This document shows positions 7,371 through 16,256 of a DNA stretch of 26,957 bases, one piece after another. Both the position numbers and the translations under genes were made by a program. Origin of the DNA: Bacteroidales bacterium (GTDB taxonomy: Bacteria; Bacteroidota; Bacteroidia; Bacteroidales; WCHB1-69); the NCBI GenBank assembly GCA_017394765.1, contig JAFPXF010000086.1, positions 1 through 26,957 of the forward strand, given 5' to 3'. Each line of letters starts with the position of its first letter. Within the stretch, counting starts at the first letter, position 1. The notes under the pieces were generated by a model. It saw only the letters and a list, made by a program, of their open reading frames with translations, did not search any database and had not been told where the DNA came from.

Positions 7371-7871
7371 CGGTGATTTCACCTCGCCGATGGGGAAAGA
7401 CCTCGTTGGTGAAGAAAGTGAAAGAATTAACGGAGCACGACAACCTCAAGGTCGTGTATGTGGATGTTCAAAGATGTAGTAACAAGGAAGAATTCTGTGA
7501 AAGGGTCGCATCAGCCGTCCTCACCCAAACATCAAACAAAATCGAGGAATGGATAGGACATGCGAAAGAGTTTCTCAACCGCTTCAGCATTGGCGATAAC
7601 GCGTCTCCAGACCCTATGGCCGAGATGAGTGTCAAACTACAAATCTCACGAACGTTCCATTGACGATCGGCTACAACTTCCCGAACGCATCGCGGCACGT
7701 AAAGGTTTCCGTTCTTCTGCCCAACTCATTCAAGAATATCACCTGGGGTCATCCGCCAATGTGAGCATCATTAAAAAATCACTCACCGACAAGGATCTCA
7801 TCCTAACCCAAAACAAAGAGATATACCTGGCAGACCCCGTAATGGGATTGTGGCTACAAATGGAGCCTTAA
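7371..7871 (+). pseudogene. Remnant of an AAA ATPase gene with a large internal deletion
   Basis: Two pieces of one P-loop ATPase of the archaeal-type ATPase/DUF234 kind are visible in different frames. The 5' piece (up to the stop at 7663) begins at the strand before Walker A, VISPRRWGKTSLVKK, and continues through the next strand (LKVVYVDVQRC) to about DPMAEMSVKLQIS. The 3' piece (about 7641-7871) matches the family's C-terminal winged-helix end: GFRSSAQLIQEYHLGSSANVSIIKKSLTDKDLI, then YLADPVMGLWLQ. The N-terminus and the whole central part, including Walker B and sensor motifs (roughly 600 bases), are missing. The product cannot be a working ATPase. It abuts the stop codon of the preceding gene with no intergenic space. 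Confidence 0.8.
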
Positions 7872-7905
7872 CCTGAATTATACAGCGAACTCGCTCTGCC
7901 GAAAT

Positions 7906-7969
7906 CTCCACGAACCGGGAAAAAATCAGTTCGTGGAGGAAAATGACGCCCCAAAACTTCTCCACGAAC
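7906..7969. repeat. Three copies of CTCCACGAAC able to form alternative hairpins
   Basis: CTCCACGAAC occurs at 7906-7915 and 7960-7969, with its exact complement GTTCGTGGAG at 7929-7938. The central copy can pair with either flank, giving two mutually exclusive 10-bp stems. No T run follows, so a simple terminator is unlikely. The stretch 7872-8020 holds no gene I can support. Confidence 0.55.
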
Positions 7970-8020
7970 AAATGCTGCGTCACCCTTGACGACCTTTTCG
8001 ATTGAGAGCACCCTTAATTC

Positions 8021-8066
8021 GGACCAATTCGAACCAAGCCGCCAATCAGTTTAGATATTATTTTTG
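8021..8066 (+). promoter_or_regulatory. Second copy of the GGACC-box promoter
   Basis: The sequence contains AATTCGGACC followed by AATTCGAACC (8016-8035), a 10-bp direct repeat. TATTTTTG follows at 8059-8066 with the same geometry as at 6734-6778. The predicted transcript would start inside the 12-bp inverted repeat at 8067-8100, so this promoter appears to drive a structured leader or a small RNA rather than a nearby protein gene. Confidence 0.5.
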
Positions 8067-8100
8067 CGCCGTGAAATCACCGATGAGGGATTTCACGGCG
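8067..8100. repeat. Perfect 12-bp inverted repeat directly after a promoter
   Basis: CGCCGTGAAATC (8067-8078) and GATTTCACGGCG (8089-8100) are perfect inverted repeats around a 10-base loop (ACCGATGAGG). The first arm begins immediately after the TATTTTTG -7 element. TTCTTTG and an A9 run follow, so on the plus strand it lacks the U tract of a terminator. It could be an operator, an RNA stem near the start of a transcript, or a weak minus-strand terminator. Confidence 0.6.
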
Positions 8101-8146
8101 TTCTTTGAAAAAAAAACACAATTCACGCTTGTGTATGATTTTTTTA

Positions 8147-8154
8147 TATTTTTG
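8147..8154 (+). promoter_or_regulatory. -7 promoter element of the structured RNA
   Basis: TATTTTTG matches the -7 consensus. The expected start is about 8158-8161, exactly where the foldable sequence begins (a GTTTTC-CACG-GAAAAC hairpin). No protein-coding frame starts nearby, which supports an RNA gene. Confidence 0.6.
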
Positions 8155-8160
8155 CAGCAT

Positions 8161-8400
8161 GTTTTCCACGGAAAACTAACGTTCTTTAGTTATCTTGCAA
8201 TCGCTTTTTGTTTGTCAAAGAAATCTAGCAAATTTTAACCAACAGCAGAAAAGCAATTACAGTGATCATGTCTGCAACAGGCGTGGATTGTTTTTGTTTT
8301 CTGCTTGGGTTTTGCTAGAACCTCTTTGACGACAAAGACAGGCCGCGCCTTTTTTTGTCAACAGCGAGCTGATGGCGCACTCAAGCGATTGAGAACATTA
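8161..8400 (+). ncRNA. Probable structured non-coding RNA, family not identified
   Basis: Several exact helices nest without conflict. GTTTTC/GAAAAC (8161-8176) is a 5' hairpin. TAACGTTCT (8177-8185) pairs with AGAACATTA (8392-8400), with one mismatch. CAATCGC (about 8198-8204) pairs with GCGATTG (8385-8391). A long arm consists of GTCAAAGA/TCTTTGAC (8214-8221/8323-8330), CTAGCAAA/TTTGCTAG (8225-8232/8311-8318) and AGCAGAAAA/TTTTCTGCT (8244-8252/8297-8305), extended by CAAT/ATTG. A separate hairpin, GACAAAGACAGGC/GCCTTTTTTTGTC (8331-8359), has a CGC loop. A promoter precedes it. The 117-base arm with an asymmetric bubble (8233-8243 against 8306-8310) recalls 6S RNA, and the T7 run near 8350 could alternatively mark the 3' end. 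Either a 6S-like RNA or a cis-acting leader is possible. Confidence 0.6.
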
Positions 8401-8436
8401 TATTTTGTCCAACAATTAACAACTAAAAATAAAGTT

Positions 8437-8505
8437 ATGGCAGCAAAATCAGCAATTTCGGGTGAATACATCATCCCCTATAAAAAGCCCAAAGCCCATC
8501 AATGA
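8437..8505 (+). CDS. Possible 22-residue ORF downstream of the structured RNA
   Basis: An ATG at 8437 with an A-rich upstream context (ACTAAAAATAAAGTT), typical of Bacteroidetes starts, opens a 22-codon frame. It begins MAAKSAISGEY and ends KKPKAHQ. The peptide is basic and has no signal peptide. The frame has a longer version starting at 8305, but that runs through the folded RNA and is unlikely. The local base composition is richer in G and C than its surroundings, as expected for translated sequence. It could be an upstream ORF controlling the repeat protein that starts 38 bases later, or a stand-alone small protein. I do not recognise it. Confidence 0.4.
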   Translation: MAAKSAISGEYIIPYKKPKAHQ

Positions 8506-8543
8506 AAACAAACAAATTAAGAGTAACTTAAATATAATTAAAT

Positions 8544-10820
8544 ATGAAAAACATTTCAAAAATCACTGCATTAATCTTAGTGTTAGTATTCTGTTCTTCA
8601 CTGTCATACGGACAGCAAGTGAAGACGTATGTAAATAAAAATTATGAAACTTCCTGCGGAGTTCCTGGCACGCTGACCTACTCTTACTACGAAGGTAGTA
8701 ACGGTGACTACGTAAAACATGGGAAATATTCGGTCAACGCTTCTGAAACAAGATCGAAATACTGGAGCAGCACCCTAAAAGAGTATGTGACAAGTTCCAC
8801 AAAATACTCGGCTAGCGCTAATTTCAAGGACGGATGGTTGGATGGCACTCTGACAGTTACCGTAACCAACACAGAAAGTACGGCCTCCAAAAAAGGGACA
8901 TCCATTTCTTCTCTGACTGCCAACTTCAAGGACGGTATGCCGCACGGTGCATGGAAAATGACGAGAACTACAGATGGAAAAAAAACGTATTCGATTTCTG
9001 CGAACTTCTCAAATGGAGTGTTAGTTGGATCATTTGTTTTGAATGACTATTTGAAAGGGCAATTCGATGATGACGGTTTTTATACAGGCAAATGGATAGG
9101 GAAGAATGGAAGAAGCGAAAACGAATACAATTTCATCAACGGTGTGTATGTGGCACTCTATGAGCGGAAAGACGGAAAAGTAATTTGGTCTAGTCCAGAA
9201 AATGATGATGAAAAAGAGTTGTACAAAAAGTTTGCCGAAAGGCAGATGACCCGTGAAGAACTTGAGGAGTCCGGGTATTCTGTAGAAATCACCTCTGCAA
9301 ATTTGTTGGGAACTGAAGGGCCAGAATTTATGAATACCATCCTGTATGAAGGGAATGACTGTTTTGGTCTGAGTGCTATCGGCGGTGACAAAACGTTGGA
9401 TAGGAAACGTTCAGAGCATCGTGTAATGGGAAAATATTTTAGGATAACAAAGGAGAGAGATGTGAAGGTTTTTAAAACCGGAGAGTTCGAGCGGTATGCA
9501 AGAAGAATAGAAAATCAGTTGAAAAACGTTTTTTTTGAAGATAAAGAGCAGATTTCATCTGCCAAAGTGCTATGGGAAGGTTATCGGGTTAGTCAAGAAC
9601 AAAAGGATTTGCTCACTAATATGTACAACCAATATATCCAAGAATGGCGGCCCGCCAAACTACAACGTATCGAAGAGGAGAAACGTCTCGCTGAACAGGC
9701 CCGACAAAAAGAAATTGAAAAGGCATTAGAAGAGAAACGCCTCGCTGAAGAAGCCCGACAAAAAGAAATTGAAAAGGCATTCAAAGACTTCGCATCAGCA
9801 GCCCTTGATAAAATTGTATCCGTTTCATCAAAAAGAGCTGATATGAAAATATTTGGTCCAGATGTAGTCATTGCCGTGGATTATGACAATGACAGAATAT
9901 GGGGCGAACTTTTCTCCAGTAATTCTCCGCTAAGGGATAAACTTGGAAAACAATTAAAGGACTTTTGTCCAGCTGCATCTTATAAGATTGATTCCATGGA
10001 TATTGCAAACAGAACAGTATATTGTACAATTGAAAAATATAACAAAAAGGAAGGATCACAATATTGGCAAACACAAATTGTCTTTGATTCAAAAACTATC
10101 GATTTGGATAAATCTTTTATTTTCAACAAAGCAGTTCGTGTAAGGGGTGATTGGGATGAAATCCGTGATTTGCAACAGATGATTGAAAATAACAAGAACA
10201 AGATAATTGAACAGGCTGGAAAAGATTATTCTGACGTTGCCAAATCGTACAATTCCCAGCATAAGGACTACAATTTAAAAGTGTCGGATGATCTGAAGGA
10301 AACAATAAGTCGATTGAACAATTTTACAAAAATCCAACATGGTTATATGAAATTCATTGACTTAAGAGGTTTGGTGGCGAATAAGCATAAACAAATTATG
10401 GATAAATGCGGCAAAGACTATGCGGATGTCGCAAAAGCGTACTCTTCGTATTTGAAAGGGTATAATGTCGCTATTTCTTCAGACACGAATGAAAGTTACA
10501 AAAGATTGAATGAATTAATGACTGTTCAAGATAATTGTGCGAATTTTATTGACCTCCGAAAGGTTATTACAGAAAACAATGACAAATTATTAAACAACAA
10601 GTCCGCTAAAAATATTGTTAAAGTTTACTCCACGTATATGAAATCTGCGGACCTGGCATGGAGTTCAGATTCAAACTGCTGCGACAAACTGCAAAAGGTT
10701 ATCGATATCCAGAAACAATTTCTGACGGCCGTCACTTCTACCAATGCCGCCGAATTGGATCAAAAAGTTAAAAAACTGAAAGACAAAAGCGTGGATAATG
10801 TCTTAAAAGAACTGAAATAA
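8544..10820 (+). CDS. Large secreted repeat protein (MORN-like, coiled-coil, triple C-terminal repeat)
   Basis: This 758-residue protein is not a family I can name. A signal peptide (MKNISKITALILVLVFCSS, cleaved near SYGQQ) is followed by a region of about 200 residues with spaced NFKDG/NFSNG turns (ANFKDGWLDGT, ANFKDGMPHGAW, ANFSNGVLVGS) that resemble MORN/YwqK-type beta-hairpins. Residues about 375-415 form a charged coiled coil from a duplicated 18-residue unit (54-base direct repeat at 9675 and 9729). After a globular stretch, three helical repeats start near residues 540, 605 and 669. The first two share GKDYxDVAKxY and all carry a YxxxxKxxxLxxSxD-type core. There is no sorting domain or lipobox. 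The gene is visibly AT-richer than the flanking housekeeping genes, suggesting transfer. The likely location is the periplasm or cell surface. Confidence 0.8.
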   Translation: MKNISKITALILVLVFCSSLSYGQQVKTYVNKNYETSCGVPGTLTYSYYEGSNGDYVKHGKYSVNASETRSKYWSSTLKEYVTSSTKYSASANFKDGWLDGTLTVTVTNTESTASKKGTSISSLTANFKDGMPHGAWKMTRTTDGKKTYSISANFSNGVLVGSFVLNDYLKGQFDDDGFYTGKWIGKNGRSENEYNFINGVYVALYERKDGKVIWSSPENDDEKELYKKFAERQMTREELEESGYSVEITSANLLGTEGPEFMNTILYEGNDCFGLSAIGGDKTLDRKRSEHRVMGKYFRITKERDVKVFKTGEFERYARRIENQLKNVFFEDKEQISSAKVLWEGYRVSQEQKDLLTNMYNQYIQEWRPAKLQRIEEEKRLAEQARQKEIEKALEEKRLAEEARQKEIEKAFKDFASAALDKIVSVSSKRADMKIFGPDVVIAVDYDNDRIWGELFSSNSPLRDKLGKQLKDFCPAASYKIDSMDIANRTVYCTIEKYNKKEGSQYWQTQIVFDSKTIDLDKSFIFNKAVRVRGDWDEIRDLQQMIENNKNKIIEQAGKDYSDVAKSYNSQHKDYNLKVSDDLKETISRLNNFTKIQHGYMKFIDLRGLVANKHKQIMDKCGKDYADVAKAYSSYLKGYNVAISSDTNESYKRLNELMTVQDNCANFIDLRKVITENNDKLLNNKSAKNIVKVYSTYMKSADLAWSSDSNCCDKLQKVIDIQKQFLTAVTSTNAAELDQKVKKLKDKSVDNVLKELK

Positions 10821-10876
10821 TCTTGGCAACATAAGAAAAAAACGGAAAGCATCATCTATCAAAATTTAAGAGAATT

Positions 10877-11422
10877 ATGCCAAAAAAATCGACAAATCAA
10901 ATTCTGCCAGACACGTCTGAATTGACTGGTCTTCCCCCCTTGGCGGGCGACCATCCCGAAATACTCGTATTAGGAACTTTCCCAGGTTGCTGCTCTTTAT
11001 GCAAAGGCGAATATTATGCAGACCGAGGGAACTCCTTTCGCAAGATTATGGCAGACATACTCAATAAAGGCATTCCGTTCAAAACATACGCTGAATTTGA
11101 AACGTGCCTGAAAAAAAACAACGTTGCCTTATGGGATGTGTTTGAAACTTGTCAAAGGGATGGATCTTCCGACAAAAACATACAATACGGCCAGCCAAAT
11201 ACTTTGGAAACGTTTCTCGGAAAACATCATAGTATAGGCACCATAATCTTCAATGGCGCAAATGCCCAGAAGGAGTTCAAGAAATATTTTAAATCCTTGA
11301 ATGGGAAAAAAGATATGCAAACTGCATTGTCAACTAGCGGCGCAAATGCCAAAACCTACGATGTAAAATTAGAGAATTGGAAAGTAAAACTAAACCTCAC
11401 AAACATCAATCAAGTACAATAG
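10877..11422 (+). CDS. Hypoxanthine (deoxyinosine) DNA glycosylase, UDG superfamily
   Basis: The 181-residue protein fits the HDG branch (family 6) of the uracil-DNA-glycosylase superfamily, which removes deaminated adenine (hypoxanthine) from DNA. The signature LPPLAGDHPEILVLGTFPG near residues 19-37 is followed by GEYYADRGNSFRKIM (family: GxYYxxxxNxFWxIL), where the asparagine is the key active-site residue. NVALWDVFETCQRDGSSD follows, then IIFNGANAQKEFKKY. The late LSTSGANA segment corresponds to the family's LPSTSPAN motif, with the usual proline pair altered. The gene lies 56 bases downstream of the secreted repeat protein and is similarly AT-rich, so the two probably arrived together. 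Hypoxanthine rather than uracil as substrate is inferred from family resemblance. Confidence 0.85.
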   Translation: MPKKSTNQILPDTSELTGLPPLAGDHPEILVLGTFPGCCSLCKGEYYADRGNSFRKIMADILNKGIPFKTYAEFETCLKKNNVALWDVFETCQRDGSSDKNIQYGQPNTLETFLGKHHSIGTIIFNGANAQKEFKKYFKSLNGKKDMQTALSTSGANAKTYDVKLENWKVKLNLTNINQVQ

Positions 11423-11545
11423 GAGCAAAAAAACTTAATACCGAAAGAGACTTAACTGCCCCTATAGTACTGATCTCAATCAAATAAAAAGATGTGTAGG
11501 CTTCGCAAAAAGCATGCACTATACCATTAAGCGTTTCCCGGCGCT

Positions 11546-12088
11546 GTGCTGACCAAGATCAATCAGGCGGTGGGATTCCGTCTGTTCACCAAATTCGGAC
11601 AGAAAGGGCTCGTTAACATCCACAAAGCAATTCCCGTGTTGGGCGGTGTTGTGGGCGGAACCGTTGACGCGATGTCAACCTACGCCATCGCCAAAGCCGC
11701 AAAAGCCCTTTTCCTGAACGAGATCATCGACTTCGAGAAACAAGAGCAAATCGAAATCGCAAAGGCCAAACTGATTCTCAACATGGCTCTTGTGGACGGC
11801 GATTTTTCGCAAGATGAGGAGGAACTGCTTAAAGTGTTGGTGGGCAGTATGAACATTTCGGACAAAAACAGAACCCTCCTGTTTGCGGAAATTGACAATC
11901 CAAAGCAGCAAAAAGTAGATTTGGCGCTTTTCAAAGACGATTTGATGAATGCCACGACCCTCTTGTCCGGTATGGCACAATTGGCGAAAGCGGACGGCAC
12001 ACTCCATCCTGCCGAAAAGCTCTATCTCCACACGTTAGGGAAAGAGTTAGGCTACGCGGACGATGCCTTGAAGATGCTTGTGGACTGA
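11546..12088 (+). pseudogene. 5'-truncated EcsC-family protein fused to a TerB-like domain
   Basis: The readable part starts inside the C-terminal end of an EcsC domain: GAVLTKINQAVGFRLFTKFGQKGLVNIHKAIPVLGGVVGGTVDA, about 50 residues, including its glycine-rich hydrophobic segment. A TerB-like helical domain of about 120 residues follows (AKLILNMALVDGDFSQDEEELL and SGMAQLAKADGTLHPAEKLYLHTLG, a duplicated acidic helix pair). The only candidate start is a GTG within the EcsC fold. The in-frame TAA at 11528 lies just upstream, and the neighbouring frame (from an ATG at 11514, MHYTIK) would join smoothly if one base were restored near 11532. The N-terminal part of EcsC is absent, so this is most likely a decayed gene whose TerB domain might still be made. 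Confidence 0.65.
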
Positions 12089-12114
12089 CGGAGATTTTCC
12101 AAAAAAAGACAGGA

Positions 12115-13356
12115 TTATTCCACCAGCAGAGATAGAGTATCGGTAATCTCTTTCATGTGAAGATAATAACTCATTCTGTACGCAGCTGTTAAAGATTCTT
12201 CCAGCTCGGAACATTTGGGATACTTTTTTATAATGGCATCCAAAATGACTTTTTCCCGTTCCTCGTAGTTACGGTTATCAGGTATTAACCGTCCGTATTC
12301 CGCTTGTTCCATGAGCTTGTCTTCTGCAGCACGATACCGAACCCAAAACGGTTCAAAGATAGTGTCCACACTCTGCTCAATCATCAGTAAGGCGCCTTGC
12401 GGGAGTTCCTGCTTTGGGGAGACACTTTCTGTTCTTTGGAAGACTACAATGTCCTTGGATGGTGTTTGGAAAGTGTCGGAATGTTGGGCTTCAGGAATTC
12501 CTGAACTTGGGGTAGGAAGAGAATGGATTGGTGAAGGTTTGCTTTTGCTTAGCAGCCATACGCCGCCCAACAGAACCAAGATGCAGGTTATTGGGAGCAA
12601 TATGAAAACGTAGAGTCTTTTTTGCTGCATCCGCCGCAGAATCTCGTCCGCATTCCGGAAGCGCTGCTCGCGGTCCTTGCGCGTGCACTTGCGTACCACT
12701 CCTCGGTAACCATGGGGAAAAAGCTGCCGTAGAATCACCCCGAAAGCATAGAGGTCGGCACGGCAGTCCAACGGCACGTCGCCGCTCTTCTGCTCGGGTG
12801 CGGCGTATTTGTCCGAACCCGCCGGCTGCTTCAGAATGCCGTGGTAATCGGTGTCCGCCAACCCGAAATCAATGATCTTCACATTGTGTCCGTTGTGCGT
12901 GATCAAGATGTTGTCGGGCTTCAGATCGCGATGGATAATCTGTTTGCCGTGGAAATAGGACATTGCCGACAGTATCTCCTTCGTAACCTTCATGCGCACG
13001 GCCCGCGATGGACTCTGTGCGAGGAACTCCTTGAGCGTACAGCCATCCACATACTCCATCACGATGCACGGCCCGGCAACAGGGTCGGTCTCAAAGCTGA
13101 ACGTATGCGCGATGTTGGGGTGATCCATCTGTACCCCCAACTCAAACTCTTTGGTCAGCAGCTCGCTATAAACCGCCTTCCTCTGAAATTCCGGCTTCAA
13201 ACCCTTCAGCACGTACCACTTGCCGTACCGCTTCGCCTTATACAAGCGGTTGAACCCACCCGACGGGATTTCCGCATACGCGGTGAACACGTCCGAGATA
13301 TTCTCGAATGAAGAGGTGATTTCGCCGGAAGAGGAAGAAGTTTCGTTAACAGCCAT
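12115..13356 (-). CDS. Membrane-anchored Hanks-type Ser/Thr protein kinase
   Basis: The 413-residue protein has a eukaryotic-like kinase domain at about residues 26-245. Features are a PSGGFNRLYKA glycine loop, Lys51 in YVLKGL, catalytic Asp144 in HRDLKPDN, DFGLAD from Asp163, and an APEQK activation-segment end. The domain is complete but compact, with the C-lobe cut short after RKCTRKDREQRF, a motif common in bacterial kinases. One transmembrane helix (about 247-269) leads to a proline/serine linker and a periplasmic helical domain of about 110 residues that I do not recognise and that lacks PASTA repeats. The start at MAVNETSSSS is chosen because a perfect -7 element lies 19 bases upstream; the longer open frame crosses the promoter. 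No partner phosphatase is adjacent. The likely role is transduction of an envelope signal. Confidence 0.9.
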   Translation of the reverse strand: MAVNETSSSSGEITSSFENISDVFTAYAEIPSGGFNRLYKAKRYGKWYVLKGLKPEFQRKAVYSELLTKEFELGVQMDHPNIAHTFSFETDPVAGPCIVMEYVDGCTLKEFLAQSPSRAVRMKVTKEILSAMSYFHGKQIIHRDLKPDNILITHNGHNVKIIDFGLADTDYHGILKQPAGSDKYAAPEQKSGDVPLDCRADLYAFGVILRQLFPHGYRGVVRKCTRKDREQRFRNADEILRRMQQKRLYVFILLPITCILVLLGGVWLLSKSKPSPIHSLPTPSSGIPEAQHSDTFQTPSKDIVVFQRTESVSPKQELPQGALLMIEQSVDTIFEPFWVRYRAAEDKLMEQAEYGRLIPDNRNYEEREKVILDAIIKKYPKCSELEESLTAAYRMSYYLHMKEITDTLSLLVE

Positions 13357-13374
13357 AAGGAGCTTAAGAAAGTG

Positions 13375-13406
13375 CAAAAGTACGATTTTTTCGTACTTGT
13401 GAACAA
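13375..13406 (-). promoter_or_regulatory. Kinase promoter with overlapping inverted repeat
   Basis: On the minus strand TTG (13404-13406) is followed after 21 bases by TACTTTTG (13375-13382). A perfect 8-bp inverted repeat, AAGTACGA (13378-13385) and TCGTACTT (13391-13398), covers half of the -7 element and the spacer around a T5 centre. That position suits a repressor operator. Confidence 0.65.
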
Positions 13407-13438
13407 TCGTAAATCGCATGAGGAACAAAACGATATAA

Positions 13439-15550
<2,112 letters not shown>

Positions 15551-15619
15551 ATTCTTATGAGAATGCATTTTGTATCTGTATGTGGGCGTGCTCGTCTCCG
15601 TATGTAATATTTTTTGACC

Positions 15620-16252
15620 ATGATCAAGAATATCATTTTTGACTTTGGCGGCGTTTTGTACAAAATCCGCTACCAGAACATTGCGGAGGCCTTCGCCCAA
15701 TGCGGGGTCCGCAACTTTGAGGAAATCTACTCTAAGCAAAAACAATCCGACACCATGGACCGTTTTGAGGAGGGATATATCAGTGTGGACGAATTCCATG
15801 CGTATGTGCGCTCGTTGTCCAACGTCGCCTTGACGGACCGGCAAATCGACGATTGCTGGAATGCGATTCTGATAGGTTTTCCCGAAGCGCATGAACAACT
15901 TTTGCGCAGGGTCGGGAAGCATTACAGTTTGTTTTTATACAGTAACACCAACCAACTCAACTACGAGGTGTTCACGAAGCAAATCCGCGAGCAGTTCGGC
16001 TACGACCTTTTTGCGGAGCGTTTCAAGAAAGCCTATTTTTCGCAGCTTTTGCATATAAGAAAGCCAAAAGTGAACGGTTTCCAGCATATTATTCAGGAAA
16101 ACAACTTAGTTCCGGAAGAGACGCTCTTCATTGATGATTCGCCCCAGCATTTGGTGGGAGCGCGTGCCGCAGGGCTGCAGACGTTGCACTTGGCGGATGG
16201 GATGAGTCTGGAGGAGTTTTTTGACAGAGAGGGGTTCCTTGTGGCGAAGTAG
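15620..16252 (+). CDS. HAD-superfamily phosphatase, subfamily IA (YihX-like)
   Basis: The 210-residue protein has the four HAD motifs. Motif I is IIFDFGGVLY with nucleophile Asp8. The second aspartate of DxD is replaced by glycine, as in the YihX group (DLGN). Motif II is LYSNTNQLN, motif III is the lysine in IRKPKVNGF, and motif IV is FIDDS. A helical cap follows motif I (about 20-80). YihX-like enzymes dephosphorylate small sugar phosphates, and a similar role is inferred here. An alternative TTG lies 6 bases upstream, but the ATG fits the family's start. No clear promoter is seen in the 69-base gap after ligA. The stop lies 4 bases from the convergent nth gene. Confidence 0.88.
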   Translation: MIKNIIFDFGGVLYKIRYQNIAEAFAQCGVRNFEEIYSKQKQSDTMDRFEEGYISVDEFHAYVRSLSNVALTDRQIDDCWNAILIGFPEAHEQLLRRVGKHYSLFLYSNTNQLNYEVFTKQIREQFGYDLFAERFKKAYFSQLLHIRKPKVNGFQHIIQENNLVPEETLFIDDSPQHLVGARAAGLQTLHLADGMSLEEFFDREGFLVAK

Positions 16253-16256
16253 CACT

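Noticed and set aside
6734..8035. GGACC repeats as attachment sites of a mobile element
   Set aside because: No integrase, transposase or terminal inverted repeats lie between them, and each copy has a promoter at the same distance. A regulatory reading is preferred, though not proven.
8305..8436. Longer version of the 22-codon ORF
   Set aside because: It would translate through the paired arms of the structured RNA. The start at 8437 has the better context.
15551..15564. ATTCT/AGAAT hairpin after ligA as a terminator
   Set aside because: The stem is only 5 bp, AT-rich and lacks a proper T tract. Read-through into the HAD gene is more likely.
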